A stretch of 64,000 bases of DNA, taken from contig NZ_CABKRX010000085.1 in NCBI RefSeq assembly GCF_902374955.1, positions 122,952-186,951 of the forward strand, in the 5' to 3' direction. Every line of letters begins with the position of its first letter. Position 1 is the first letter of the stretch. This DNA comes from Bacillus massilioanorexius. Lineage in GTDB: Bacteria; Bacillota; Bacilli; Bacillales; DSM-1321. Below, in pieces: positions 1-9,013 of this stretch. The notes under the pieces are model-generated. The model did not search any database. It had not been told where the DNA came from and saw only the letters and a program-made list of their open reading frames with translations. The position numbers and the translations under genes were made by a program.

Positions 1-321
1 TTCATCTGCTTCTGGATCAATTATACTTTCAACATTTGGTTGTTTGGATTGAAGATGTCTATATATTGGCTCGTCTAATTGCAAAGCATCACTTCCATGA
101 TAGGCAATCACAAGCCCTACCACTTGATGATCTACCGTTTTCACAAGACAATTATGATAACTCATTCGATTCGTTTCTTGACAGAAAAATTCTTCCAACT
201 GAACAAGTACTTTTTCCTTATCAATCTCCCCTGTTAATACATGAGCAATATCATGTATGGCATCATAGATGAGCACTGCTGCTTCTTTTCTGTCCTCTTT
301 TGTTGCTTTTCGAATATTCAT
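1..321 (-). CDS. GNAT-like acetyltransferase, N-terminal part (runs off left edge)
   Basis: This reading frame starts at an ATG preceded by AAAGAGGG and stays open for 107 codons to the window edge, so its C-terminus is missing. The translation begins MNIRKATKEDRKEAAVLI, the usual opening of a GNAT N-acetyltransferase (beta1-alpha1), and VVGLVIAYHGSDALQLDEP around residues 72-90 looks like the family's central strand. The acetyl-CoA-binding R/QxxGxG/A loop would lie in the missing part. The substrate is unknown. A frame open on the other strand here is a shadow of this gene. Confidence 0.7.
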   Translation of the reverse strand, partial: MNIRKATKEDRKEAAVLIYDAIHDIAHVLTGEIDKEKVLVQLEEFFCQETNRMSYHNCLVKTVDHQVVGLVIAYHGSDALQLDEPIYRHLQSKQPNVESIIDPEADE

Positions 322-395
322 GTTCAAAATCCCTCTTTAATCGTATGTTAGTAAACTATCTTTATTCTACTAGAAAAATGAAAGCAATCCTAAAC

Positions 396-462
396 AAAAG
401 CAGTTGAGATTAGTATAAAAAGTATGCTAAGGGTCACTGTTAGTCTCACCTAAACTGCTTTT
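396..462 (-). terminator. Hairpin downstream of the MFS gene
   Basis: An imperfect inverted repeat (AAAAGCAGTT pairing with AAACTGCTTTT, plus AGATTAG with a partner TAGTCT) lies just after the MFS stop. It is followed on the minus strand by TTTTGTTTAG, consistent with a weak intrinsic terminator. Confidence 0.4.
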
Positions 463-495
463 CTTTGGAAAAATCTCACTGTTTCTAACCGAACC

Positions 496-1689
496 TTATG
501 AAGATAAAGTTTCTTGCTTAAGTGCCATATTTTTTTCAGGCTTCATTAATACAAGCACAAAAACAATAAGGATAAAGAAACTGGAAATTTGAAATATCGT
601 AGAAATATCCAAAAAGATAGCTAACAAACCAAAAACTAAACCACTTAAACCAATTCCTAAATCGATAGCTGAAAAACTCATTCCATTGGCTATTCCTCTT
701 CGATGAGGAGGTGTAATAAATAATCCCCATGACTGTAACGTCGGTAAAATTGACCCATAACCCACGCCTAATAATGCTCCAGCTATCGCTAAATGAAAGC
801 TATTATGTGCAAGAGACAGAACCCAAAGTGCGGCAAATGTTAATAGCGAGCATACTAAAACAATCCTACGTGGGCCATTTTGATCGAACATTTTTCCAGT
901 AATCGGACGAGAGATAGTTGCAAATACTGCATTTACTAAATAGAAAATAAAAATATTTTCTATTCCTCTCTCATTACCAAATATAACGATGAATGACACA
1001 ATCGACCCATATCCAAAAGCTATTAAAAGAGTAAGCAACGCCGGAAAACGACAAGATTTTTCCATCAATGAGGCAGAATATGAAAATTTCAGCTGCTTAC
1101 GATCTACCTTCGCAACAGATTCGGGCATTTGATAGCGTACAATAGATAACAAAATAAGTGCGATAACGCCAAGAAATGCTGAAACATAAATTAAAATATC
1201 AAACGATGCCTTTTCGTACAAAACCAGCCCTAGACTTGGTGCAACAATCATTCCTAGAGTAATCGAAAGACCATAATAGCCCGTTCCTTCACCCAATCTT
1301 GAATTTGGAATTAAATCTACAGATGCTGTTCCATTTGCTGTCGTTGACCATCCCCAAGCAATTCCATGAATAAGTCGAAAAGCTAACAAAACAATAACAA
1401 TATTAGTAAGTGGATAAAATAATGTAACAACTAATAAAGCTAATGCCCCAATTAATACAAGCATTCTACGTGCCTTAAACTCTAGCATAAAACCTATAAA
1501 AGGCCGAATAAAAACCGCTCCAACAGAAAATAGAGCTGTCATTAAGCCCACTTCAAATTGCGAGGCACCAATTGACTTAACATATGGTGGTAAGGTAGGT
1601 ATTAACATTTGGAAAGACATAAAAGTAAATAAATTCCCTAAAATTAACATAATATAGGACTTCGTCCAAAGTCTTTCTTTTTGAATCAA
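496..1689 (-). CDS. MFS family transporter
   Basis: A 397-residue protein with about 12 hydrophobic segments, the usual size of a drug/H+ or sugar-efflux member of the major facilitator superfamily. The loop after helix 2 (around residues 65-75, RPFIGFMLEFKARR) resembles MFS motif A. Its repeat in the second half (around 255-270, RPITGKMFDQNGPRR) is a good match to GxxxDRxGRR-type loops. It sits in the cytoplasmic membrane and probably exports a small molecule by proton antiport; the substrate cannot be read from sequence. It is monocistronic, with an AGGAGATG-type RBS upstream and a hairpin downstream. Confidence 0.85.
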   Translation of the reverse strand: MIQKERLWTKSYIMLILGNLFTFMSFQMLIPTLPPYVKSIGASQFEVGLMTALFSVGAVFIRPFIGFMLEFKARRMLVLIGALALLVVTLFYPLTNIVIVLLAFRLIHGIAWGWSTTANGTASVDLIPNSRLGEGTGYYGLSITLGMIVAPSLGLVLYEKASFDILIYVSAFLGVIALILLSIVRYQMPESVAKVDRKQLKFSYSASLMEKSCRFPALLTLLIAFGYGSIVSFIVIFGNERGIENIFIFYLVNAVFATISRPITGKMFDQNGPRRIVLVCSLLTFAALWVLSLAHNSFHLAIAGALLGVGYGSILPTLQSWGLFITPPHRRGIANGMSFSAIDLGIGLSGLVFGLLAIFLDISTIFQISSFFILIVFVLVLMKPEKNMALKQETLSS

Positions 1690-1854
1690 GGTTATACATC
1701 TCCTAAACTAGCATAAACAGCTAACATTATTTATAACGTAAGCTATCTATAATTATTTCGCATTACTAAATACTAACATATTAAAACGACAAAATAAACG
1801 ATTGTCTACAAGGAAATATGTCGAAATATTACTAAAAAATATGAAGCAAAATGA

Positions 1855-1883
1855 TTGTAAATTTTTTATATTTATTCTAGTAT
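1855..1883 (+). promoter_or_regulatory. Candidate sigma-A promoter of the aldehyde dehydrogenase gene
   Basis: TTGTAA and TAGTAT are separated by 17 bp, about 80 bp upstream of the aldehyde dehydrogenase start. The assignment is by eye only. Confidence 0.35.
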
Positions 1884-1897
1884 TTTACATATAGTAA

Positions 1898-1911
1898 TGA
1901 AATCGCTTCCA
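1898..1911 (+). promoter_or_regulatory. Candidate CcpA cre site
   Basis: TGAAATCGCTTCCA matches the cre consensus TGWAANCGNTNWCA at all but one specified position. It lies just downstream of the candidate promoter, where CcpA binding would repress. This suggests carbon catabolite control of the aldehyde dehydrogenase gene. Confidence 0.45.
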
Positions 1912-1966
1912 TACTATTGAACTACAGGACTCATTACCACTGAATATTTTGAAGGAGGTAACAAGT

Positions 1967-3448
1967 ATGAGCCAAGCAATGTTGGAAATCAGCAAAGAAT
2001 TACAAGAATTTCTTCGTAAACCAAAGAAACTGTACATAAACGGACAGTTTGTAGAAAGTGTCTCTGAAAAAACCTTTACTACACCTAACCCTGCCACCGG
2101 AGAGGTATTAGCAGAAGTTTATGAAGCAGATGCTGCAGATATTGATGCAGCTGTTAAAGCGGCAAGAGCGGCATTCGATAAGGGTCCATGGTCAAAAATG
2201 AGCGCTGCTGAAAGAAGCCGATTAATGTACAAACTAGCTGATTTAATGGAAGAACATAAAGAAGATTTAGCACAATTAGAAACATTAGATAATGGTAAAC
2301 CTATTGCAGAAACAACAAACGCAGATGTTCCACTTGCAATCGAACATATGAGATATTATGCAGGATGGTCAACAAAAATTGTTGGTCAAACAATTCCTGT
2401 AAGTGGTAGCTATTTTAATTATACAAGACACGAAGCTGTCGGAGTCGTGGGGCAAATTATTCCTTGGAACTTTCCTCTCCTTATGGCGATGTGGAAACTT
2501 GGTGCTGCACTTGCTACTGGCTGTACAGTTGTATTGAAACCAGCAGAGCAAACTCCGCTATCAGCACTATATTTAGCAGAATTAATAGATAAGGCCGGTT
2601 TCCCAGCTGGAGTAGTTAACATTGTTCCTGGTTTTGGTGCTACAGCCGGTCAATCATTAGTCGATCATCCACAAGTTGATAAGATCGCATTCACAGGATC
2701 AACAAAAGTTGGGAAGTCTATAATGGCTTCTGCTTCTCAATCATTAAAACGAGTTACTCTTGAGCTCGGAGGAAAATCACCTAATATTATATTAGCGGAT
2801 GCCGATCTTTCAAGAGCTATTCCGGGTGCATTAAACGGAGTAATGTTTAATCAAGGGCAAGTCTGCTGTGCAGGTTCACGTGTATTCATTCAGAAAAAGC
2901 ATTATGACAATGTAGTCGCTGATATGGTTTCACATGCCAAAAATATTAAACAAGGAGCCGGTTTAGATCCTTCTACACAAATTGGTCCTCTAGTATCTAG
3001 CGTACAACAAAATCGAGTTATGAATTATATTGAAAAAGGATTAGAACAAGGTGCTGAGCTATTGGTCGGTGGTGTAAAACCACGTGAAGAAGGTTACTTT
3101 GTTGCTCCTACCATTTTCAGTTCGGTCAATGATGAAATGACAATTGCGAAAGAAGAAATTTTCGGTCCTGTTATTTCAGCGATGCCATTTGATGATTTAG
3201 ATGAAATCATCGAAAGAGCTAATGCAACTGATTATGGCTTAGCAGCTGGATTATGGACAGAAAATATTTCGAATGCACATTATGTAGCGAATAAATTACG
3301 AGCAGGTACAGTTTGGATCAATTGTTATAATGCCTTTGATGCAGCTTCTCCATTCGGTGGCTATAAACAATCCGGTATCGGTCGAGAAATGGGTTCTTAT
3401 GCATTAAACAACTATACCGAAGTTAAAAGTGTTTGGGTAAACATTTAA
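1967..3448 (+). CDS. dhaS: NAD(P)-dependent aldehyde dehydrogenase
   Basis: A 493-residue aldehyde dehydrogenase oxidising aldehydes to acids. Family motifs are present: WNFP near residue 157, the general-base motif ELGGKSPN with Glu near 266, and the catalytic motif NQGQVCCAGSR with the nucleophilic Cys near 300. The C-terminal PFGGYKQSGIGREMG motif is also intact. I chose the ATG with GAAGGAGG eight bases upstream rather than the TTG 18 bases earlier, which lies inside that RBS region. Closest by memory is B. subtilis DhaS, annotated as a broad or indole-3-acetaldehyde dehydrogenase; the substrate remains open. A cre-like site upstream and a strong terminator downstream make it a single-gene unit. 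Confidence 0.85.
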   Translation: MSQAMLEISKELQEFLRKPKKLYINGQFVESVSEKTFTTPNPATGEVLAEVYEADAADIDAAVKAARAAFDKGPWSKMSAAERSRLMYKLADLMEEHKEDLAQLETLDNGKPIAETTNADVPLAIEHMRYYAGWSTKIVGQTIPVSGSYFNYTRHEAVGVVGQIIPWNFPLLMAMWKLGAALATGCTVVLKPAEQTPLSALYLAELIDKAGFPAGVVNIVPGFGATAGQSLVDHPQVDKIAFTGSTKVGKSIMASASQSLKRVTLELGGKSPNIILADADLSRAIPGALNGVMFNQGQVCCAGSRVFIQKKHYDNVVADMVSHAKNIKQGAGLDPSTQIGPLVSSVQQNRVMNYIEKGLEQGAELLVGGVKPREEGYFVAPTIFSSVNDEMTIAKEEIFGPVISAMPFDDLDEIIERANATDYGLAAGLWTENISNAHYVANKLRAGTVWINCYNAFDAASPFGGYKQSGIGREMGSYALNNYTEVKSVWVNI

Positions 3449-3488
3449 ACTAATATACAGTGTAGTTTAATCCTCCTATAAAAGTAGA

Positions 3489-3523
3489 AGGTTGTGTCAA
3501 CTATATGACACAACCTCTTTTTT
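3489..3523 (+). terminator. Intrinsic terminator of the aldehyde dehydrogenase gene
   Basis: An 11-bp perfect stem AGGTTGTGTCA/TGACACAACCT with a 6-nt loop, followed by CTTTTTTT. Confidence 0.85.
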
Positions 3524-3564
3524 ATATAACGAGCCTCATATTACTTTACTTGGTTAAACCATCT

Positions 3565-4407
3565 TTACTCAATAGAATAAGAACATTCTGCTTCTAATGT
3601 TTTCCCTGGCTCTAATTGGATAATATCTTCCTTATTCGTAAGGCTTCCTGCTTCTGCCATCCACGGCTCTAAACAAATATATTCCTCTGGTCGTTCTGAC
3701 CACAGCAATGCATGTTTAAAATGCTGACTATATGATACATGCAACGTATAACGTTCGTTTTGAATACTAGAAGTAGAGTCCGATAAACGAAGAAACACTT
3801 TTGTGTCACGTATATCTAAATCAGCTGTAGCACCCGTTCTTTTTTTCGTTTCGTTATCACTATAATCAAAAAATTGAGAACTAGGAATATTGTATTTAGA
3901 CTTTGAATGATTTCCTTTAAAATAAGGGTGAAATCCAGCATAAAACGGCATAACACGTTGTGAACGATTTTCATATTGCTGATGAATCAGTAATTGTCCA
4001 TCTTTTAGTTCATACGTGAAACGCAAACAAAATTCAAAAGGATACTGCTCTCTTGTTTCTTCATCATCTTCTAATAATAAAGTCACTTTATTGGCTTCCA
4101 TCGCTTCTACTTTCCAAGGCTTGTTTCGAGCAAAACCATGCTGTTTCATTGAATATGTATTCCCGTCAAGAACGTACTCATTATCCGGTAATGGTCCACA
4201 TATTGGAAATAAAACAGGATTACCACCACGAATATTCTTCGTAATATCTGAAAAAGTTTCTTCCTGTAAATACAAAATTTCTTTACCACGAAGAGCAAGC
4301 TGAATTAAAATCCCTCCTCTTTCAGGGCACAAAACAGCCTTAGAGTTGCTTTGCTCTTCGGTCATAACAATGACATTAAAACCGGCTAAAGTTTGCCTTT
4401 CAATCAT
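3565..4407 (-). CDS. Aldose 1-epimerase (galactose mutarotase-like) family protein
   Basis: A 280-residue protein of the mutarotase superfamily. GGNPVLFPICGPLPDNEY (about 58-75) resembles the sugar-phosphate mutarotase branch. The QHGFAR motif (about 86-91) carries the conserved His-Gly-Phe-Ala-Arg, and AGFHPYF (about 159-165) gives the second catalytic His. The likely role is alpha/beta anomer interconversion of an aldose or hexose 6-phosphate in the cytoplasm. I chose the ATG preceded by GGAGGAATATA; the longer frame begins 36 bases earlier without a better RBS. It is a single gene, convergent with the aldehyde dehydrogenase. Confidence 0.8.
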   Translation of the reverse strand: MIERQTLAGFNVIVMTEEQSNSKAVLCPERGGILIQLALRGKEILYLQEETFSDITKNIRGGNPVLFPICGPLPDNEYVLDGNTYSMKQHGFARNKPWKVEAMEANKVTLLLEDDEETREQYPFEFCLRFTYELKDGQLLIHQQYENRSQRVMPFYAGFHPYFKGNHSKSKYNIPSSQFFDYSDNETKKRTGATADLDIRDTKVFLRLSDSTSSIQNERYTLHVSYSQHFKHALLWSERPEEYICLEPWMAEAGSLTNKEDIIQLEPGKTLEAECSYSIE

Positions 4408-4761
4408 TATATTCCTCCTCCATTTCATTACATACTTATACACTATGTAAATCTTCCATTGTAGTTAAGATAAGCAACAATTTACAAATAATATATTATA
4501 TTAATACTATCTTTAATCTAAATAAAACTTTTATGCTTATATACCTTCGTTCAAATTATACAACATAGATTTAGTATGGTAAGTTACTTTTTTGTGAATT
4601 TTATCACATTAAATTGTTCATTCATTGTACAACTTACAAACTTGTTACAAGCTTGACACAGTGACTGTATCAAATACTTCTAATCTCTATTCTTCTACCA
4701 TTAGTATCACAAATTTCCCAATTTAACCCTTTACTTTCATGCTGGAAACAGCGAAATATAA
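4408..4761. other. AT-rich intergenic stretch, nothing recognised
   Basis: Between the epimerase start and the esterase terminator I see no supported ORF, RNA gene or strong repeat. It presumably holds the epimerase promoter on the minus strand. Confidence 0.5.
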
Positions 4762-4793
4762 AAATCCTTAGCCATTATTATAGCCAAGGATTT
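4762..4793 (-). terminator. Intrinsic terminator of the esterase gene
   Basis: AAATCCTT(A)GCC pairs with (G)GC(C)AAGGATTT immediately after the esterase stop codon, with a short T-run on the minus strand. Confidence 0.7.
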
Positions 4794-4800
4794 ATGTAAA

Positions 4801-5565
4801 TTATTTATTTAATACTCTATTAATAAACGCAAGACTTAGATTTATAATGATCGATTGATCATAATCTAAAGTAGCCACATGATAACTATTCGTCAGTCGG
4901 TACAATTCCTTATCATCCGAAGATATATTCTCAAAAATGATCATCGAATTATCCGGTGGAACGACATGATCCTCATCAGATACAAATATTAAGGCAGGAC
5001 AGATAATTTTGTTTAAATCCATTCGAACCACTTTAACTAGTTCTACAATTTGTTCAACCGATTTTGTTGGCGTTTTTTCATAGGCTAGCTCAACACTATT
5101 TGGATCTTTAATATCTGATCCAATTGCATCAATATACCTTGGATGCTCTGCTTGCAGCAATGCTTCCATAGCTGGTAATGAAACCGCCGCATTAATAGGA
5201 ATAATTCCCTTTACTTCAGGATATTTCTCTGCTAAATAAAGCGTTAAGGTACCGCCCATTGATAACCCAGTAACAAAAATAACATGACATCTTTCTTTTA
5301 ACCATTGCAAGCCTTCTTCAATTGAAGCAATCCAATCATGATAAGATGTTGTCTCCATCTCTTCATACGACGTTCCGTGCCCCTTCAAACGAGGTCCACA
5401 TACCGTAAAGCCAAAATTTTTATATGCTTCTCCTAACGGTCTCATACTTTGCGTAGTTCCCGTAAAACCATGACAAACTAAAATTCCAATAGAACTCCCT
5501 TCATGATAGAACGGTTCTGCTCCCTGCATAACTGGATAGGTTGCACTCACGATATCACACTCCAT
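4801..5565 (-). CDS. Alpha/beta hydrolase (carboxylesterase / monoacylglycerol lipase-like)
   Basis: A 254-residue cytoplasmic serine hydrolase. It shows the oxyanion loop HGFTG (32-36), the KGHG turn (61-64), the nucleophile elbow GLSMGG with Ser102, an Asp in the FVSDEDH segment near 194-200, and a His in NSYHVATLDYD near 224. This resembles Geobacillus carboxylesterase Est30 and B. subtilis YvaK. It would hydrolyse short- to medium-chain carboxyl esters. The start region is odd: a 14-bp perfect tandem duplication contains both this ATG and an earlier out-of-frame ATG (see findings). Confidence 0.85.
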   Translation of the reverse strand: MECDIVSATYPVMQGAEPFYHEGSSIGILVCHGFTGTTQSMRPLGEAYKNFGFTVCGPRLKGHGTSYEEMETTSYHDWIASIEEGLQWLKERCHVIFVTGLSMGGTLTLYLAEKYPEVKGIIPINAAVSLPAMEALLQAEHPRYIDAIGSDIKDPNSVELAYEKTPTKSVEQIVELVKVVRMDLNKIICPALIFVSDEDHVVPPDNSMIIFENISSDDKELYRLTNSYHVATLDYDQSIIINLSLAFINRVLNK

Positions 5566-5582
5566 TACTCACACTCCATTAC
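5555..5582 (-). repeat. 14-bp tandem duplication at the esterase start codon
   Basis: Two perfect adjacent copies of TCACACTCCATTAC (plus-strand reading). On the minus strand this creates an upstream ATG that reads four codons (MECE) and stops at a TAA overlapping the real ATG as TAATG. Confidence 0.8.
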
Positions 5583-5685
5583 TCTTTATTTTGTATCATA
5601 AAACGTAATAAAATAAAGATTCTACATTCTAGGAGAATTTCCTGCTGAGTCATACCAAAAGGAAAAATGCACCAACTTTTACATC

Positions 5686-6129
5686 TTACAAAACTTTTCG
5701 ACGACGGAAACGCATTACAATTTGATGAAGTACTTCCGCGAACACTAATCCAATAGCTATGCTACCTGAGATTAAAAAACATTTAGCTGCTAAACTGATA
5801 GCCATATTATAATCATTTTCCACAAAATGTCTCATTGCATTATAAGCTAATCCACCAGGAACAAGTGGAATAATCCCACCAACTGTAAAAATGGTTAATG
5901 GTGTTTTATACATTTTAGCGAAAAATTGACTAATTAAAGCGATTAAAGTAGCAGCCATAGCAGTTGCTGGAATAATATCAATTCCATTTTGAGAAAGTAT
6001 GTAATAGCAAAGCCACCCTGCCATACCAACAAAGCCACATTTTGCGAGAGATTCTTTCGGCACATTAAAAATAACACCGAAGCCTGCTGAACCAATAAAG
6101 CTTGTTACAAGCTGAGCCAAATATTCCAT
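5686..6129 (-). CDS. Threonine/serine exporter, small subunit (ThrE C-terminal half, YjjB-like)
   Basis: A 147-residue membrane protein with four or five hydrophobic segments. The IIPLVPGGLAYNAM segment (about 93-106) is typical of the DUF3815/YjjB family, the C-terminal membrane half of ThrE-type amino-acid exporters. It follows the gene for the other half directly. I chose the ATG because TAAGGTGGGA lies 7 bases upstream; the in-frame GTG 12 bases earlier overlaps that RBS. Together the pair should export threonine, serine or another small metabolite across the cytoplasmic membrane. Confidence 0.8.
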   Translation of the reverse strand: MEYLAQLVTSFIGSAGFGVIFNVPKESLAKCGFVGMAGWLCYYILSQNGIDIIPATAMAATLIALISQFFAKMYKTPLTIFTVGGIIPLVPGGLAYNAMRHFVENDYNMAISLAAKCFLISGSIAIGLVFAEVLHQIVMRFRRRKVL

Positions 6130-6142
6130 AATAAATCCCACC

Positions 6143-6898
6143 TTAAACTAGCGTAAACACAATTGCGATTCCGCCACCAATCGCAAAGGCTGTTAAAAAA
6201 GCTTCCGCTCCTTTAGAGATTCCGGAAACTAAATGGCCTGCCATTAAATCGCGAACAGCATTGGTTATTAATAACCCAGGGACAAGTGGCATGACTGACC
6301 CGATTATAATTTTATCTATTTCATGTCCAACTCCAATTTGTACTAAAAAATAAGAAACAAGTCCAATTACAACAGATGCTAAAAATTCTGAAACAAACTT
6401 AACTGAAACAAGCCAATTAAAAAATAAATAGCCCATAAAACCTAATCCACCAGTAATAAAAGCAGGAATGAAGTCATACCAGCTTCCTAAAAACATGATC
6501 ACAAAGCAAGCGCTTGATAAAGCAGCAGCAAACGTTTGTGTTGTAGTAGAAAAAGCAAATGGTGCCGACTCTATTCCGGTTAATGTAAGATGAGCTTCTT
6601 TTACATTCATTGTTTTTTCACTTATACTACGAGATACTCTGTTCACCTGTGTTACTTTTAACAAATCTGTTGTTCTTTGTGAAACTCGAACAAGCTGCGT
6701 TTTTTGTAAATCATTAGATTCTACTGAAAAAATTATGCCTGTAGGAATGACAAAACTATCACATTTAGAAATGCCGAAAGCCCTCGCCATTCGTACCATC
6801 GTATCCTCGACGCGAAAAGTTTCTGCTCCATTTTGTAGTAGGATTTTTCCCGCTAATAAGCACACTTCCATCACATCATATTGATATTGCTTATCCAT
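6143..6898 (-). CDS. Threonine/serine exporter, large subunit (DUF1212, YjjP-like)
   Basis: A 251-residue protein. A soluble N-terminal region carries the family motif NGAETFRVEDTM (near 24-35) and the FVIPTGIIFSV strand. Five or so membrane segments follow, with a PLVPGLLITNAVRD signature near 205-218 mirroring PLVPGG in the partner. This is the YjjP half of the ThrE transporter, encoded separately from YjjB as is common in Firmicutes. The ATG start has AAAGAGGT upstream; a TTG 21 bases earlier is less likely. It is operonic with the small-subunit gene (13 nt between stop and start). Confidence 0.82.
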   Translation of the reverse strand: MDKQYQYDVMEVCLLAGKILLQNGAETFRVEDTMVRMARAFGISKCDSFVIPTGIIFSVESNDLQKTQLVRVSQRTTDLLKVTQVNRVSRSISEKTMNVKEAHLTLTGIESAPFAFSTTTQTFAAALSSACFVIMFLGSWYDFIPAFITGGLGFMGYLFFNWLVSVKFVSEFLASVVIGLVSYFLVQIGVGHEIDKIIIGSVMPLVPGLLITNAVRDLMAGHLVSGISKGAEAFLTAFAIGGGIAIVFTLV

Positions 6899-6972
6899 CG
6901 CTATACGTACCTCTTTCAAAAGAATCTCACATATGTAGTAGTTATACCTCAGAACATCCTATATTAGCAACC

Positions 6973-7017
6973 AAAAATCATAAAACTGTAGAAATATTTT
7001 CTACAGTTTTATGATTT
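6973..7017 (-). terminator. Intrinsic terminator after the anti-sigma gene
   Basis: A 21-bp stem (AAAATCATAAAACTGTAGAAA with its complement) and a 3-nt loop directly abut the stop codon of the DUF4179 gene. Confidence 0.8.
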
Positions 7018-8325
7018 TTATTTGATTTGTAATTTTACATCATCATTAATCCATTTAGGGTAATAATTTAGTTTTATCGAAATTGGATTTTGAAAAGGCT
7101 GATTATTTGGAAGCTCAAAGCCAATACGTCTTTCTTCTCCTCCACCTGAAGTAAAGCTCGTCGCAACATCTATTTTTTTACCAGTAGCGTCAGTGATATC
7201 ACCAAAAATAGAATAGTGAAAATCCTTATTTGTTATAAAAGAAAATTCGACAGTGTGACCTGATACTTTTATATTTTGTATACGAATATCAGGAGCATCG
7301 ATAATTTGTTGCTTTATCGTATCTACAACTAACTTAGAATGATTTAATGGGAGCGCCTGTATTTTATTAACCATTAAATACAATTCTTTTGGCTTTTTAA
7401 AGTAATTACTTTGCAAATAGATATGACGATCCTGACCGTCACTTCCTCCACTACCCGTCATCCCATCTGCAATCTTACCCCAAATCTCTCCATTTTCGTC
7501 TACCAAGCGCATATCTTCAAACTCTAATAATACCTTACTATTTTTACTTTGATCGATAGCCAAATGAACATCTGCTCTTAATGGATAGAGCGTGACACTC
7601 TTAATAAAAACATTTTGTTGTTCAATCGACACCATTTTATTCACTTGATACTTTTTCATAAATACCTGCTTCTTCAAATTGAAATCAAAAGAAAAATCGA
7701 GTTTATGCACTTTTAATTTCAATGTAAAATCTTTTACTCCTGAAAGGTTAACATGGTCAAATTCAAATTTATCTGACTGTTTTTCTGCTTTTTTTATATT
7801 AGCAAAACCCCTACCAGATGTATAAGAAGATCCTTCCAATAAAGATTGCTTTTGCTGATCATAGAGCCCCATCATTTCAACTTTCATCTCAGTCAAATTT
7901 TTGTCTGATTCAATAGTGTAAAAAATCACCATTCCACTTTCATCCTTGATAGCAGAATCGATTGTAACCTTGATACCTTGCTTTTCTTGTGTACTATTTA
8001 TTTTCTCTAAATAATGATTTTCTGCTGCATCACTATAACCTTTATTACTTTTAAACACGTCCACAAAATTCTCCATACCTGGAATTTTAGCTATAGCATC
8101 TGCAAAAGCAGGTGAGACAGATAAAAGAGAAGTAAAGCCTATAAATAACAATGCGGCCGAAATAATACTAATCATCCATGTTTTCTTTTGCTTTTTCTTC
8201 TTTTTCAATTGCTTTCCTTTTTGTAGACCATTTAATATTGAGGCATCTAATTTGTCGATAGGTATTTCAATCTTATCTAAGACTTCTTTCGCCTGGTTCA
8301 GTTGGCTTTCTTCTTTCTCTAGCAT
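7018..8325 (-). CDS. Membrane anti-sigma factor, DUF4179/DUF5643 type
   Basis: A 435-residue protein with an N-terminal cytoplasmic segment of about 55 residues including a Lys-rich stretch. One membrane span follows (about 57-78, WMISIISAALLFIGFTSLL), then a long extracytoplasmic domain. This matches the DUF4179 family that accompanies ECF sigma factors in bacilli; the first part would hold the sigma factor inactive. The ATG has AAGGAGGTGG upstream and lies 53 nt inside the sigma gene, so the two are translationally coupled. What signal releases the sigma factor is unknown. Confidence 0.8.
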   Translation of the reverse strand: MLEKEESQLNQAKEVLDKIEIPIDKLDASILNGLQKGKQLKKKKKQKKTWMISIISAALLFIGFTSLLSVSPAFADAIAKIPGMENFVDVFKSNKGYSDAAENHYLEKINSTQEKQGIKVTIDSAIKDESGMVIFYTIESDKNLTEMKVEMMGLYDQQKQSLLEGSSYTSGRGFANIKKAEKQSDKFEFDHVNLSGVKDFTLKLKVHKLDFSFDFNLKKQVFMKKYQVNKMVSIEQQNVFIKSVTLYPLRADVHLAIDQSKNSKVLLEFEDMRLVDENGEIWGKIADGMTGSGGSDGQDRHIYLQSNYFKKPKELYLMVNKIQALPLNHSKLVVDTIKQQIIDAPDIRIQNIKVSGHTVEFSFITNKDFHYSIFGDITDATGKKIDVATSFTSGGGEERRIGFELPNNQPFQNPISIKLNYYPKWINDDVKLQIK

Positions 8326-8839
8326 TTGTCTCCACCTCCTTATCCTCAAGTTGTTGCCGTAAACTGGCTAAAGCACGATTTAACCATGATTTAATCGTAC
8401 CTTCTGGACGATTAAGAACAGCTGCGATATCTTTAATCTTCAAATCGTGAAAATATTTTAGGATTATGATTTCTTTTGCTCGTTCATCTAGACTATTCAT
8501 TGCATCTAAAATTTCCAATTGCTCGTATGAATCCTTAAAAACTTGAACATGCAGCAATTCTTCTTGTTGAACAATTTTGCTTTTGCTCCTCAATCTATCA
8601 TTACAGTAATTAATCATAATCCGAATCAACCATGTTTTAACAAAGCTCGCTTCTCTAACCTTACTTATATTCACATACGCACGACATGTAACTTCTTGAA
8701 TGGCTTCTAATGCTTCTTCTTCATTTTTCAAATAAGCTAATGCTGTCTTATAAAGTGGCAATTTATGAAGATTCATTAGCTGTAAAAATGCAATGTCATC
8801 ACCATTGATTGCTCGTATAGTAAGTTGCTCCTCCTCCAA
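8273..8839 (-). CDS. ECF RNA polymerase sigma factor (SigV-like)
   Basis: A 188-residue sigma-70 factor. Sigma region 2 spans about residues 20-90 (ALAYLKNEEEALEAIQEVTC and TWLIRIMINYCNDRLR) and region 4 about 115-170, with the helix-turn-helix IAAVLNRPEGTIKSWLNRAL. It starts at TTG with GGGGGAG upstream. The 3' end overlaps the anti-sigma gene by 53 nt, the standard ECF sigma/anti-sigma arrangement. It should direct transcription of an envelope-stress regulon and probably its own operon. Confidence 0.88.
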   Translation of the reverse strand: MEEEQLTIRAINGDDIAFLQLMNLHKLPLYKTALAYLKNEEEALEAIQEVTCRAYVNISKVREASFVKTWLIRIMINYCNDRLRSKSKIVQQEELLHVQVFKDSYEQLEILDAMNSLDERAKEIIILKYFHDLKIKDIAAVLNRPEGTIKSWLNRALASLRQQLEDKEVETNARERRKPTEPGERSLR

Positions 8840-8965
8840 GTAAAACTCCCCCTACAAACCTTCATTACTATATATTAGACCTTCATTCCACGAAAAAGTT
8901 TCAGAAAAATTTCTAAATATAAAAAAAGACCCTATTCCCTATATTTACTTAACATGGATAGGCAA

Positions 8966-9010
8966 AGGGACTGTATCAAAGAGCTAAAAAAACACTTTGA
9001 TACAGTCCCT
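8966..9010 (-). terminator. Hairpin after the lipoprotein gene
   Basis: A 16-bp perfect inverted repeat (AGGGACTGTATCAAAG and its complement) begins three bases beyond the lipoprotein stop. The T-run is short, so it may act as a weak terminator or mRNA stabiliser. Confidence 0.6.
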
Positions 9011-9013
9011 CAT

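Noticed and set aside
36..272. Plus-strand frame at the left edge
   Set aside because: It is a shadow of the minus-strand GNAT gene, which has an RBS and family-like N-terminus.
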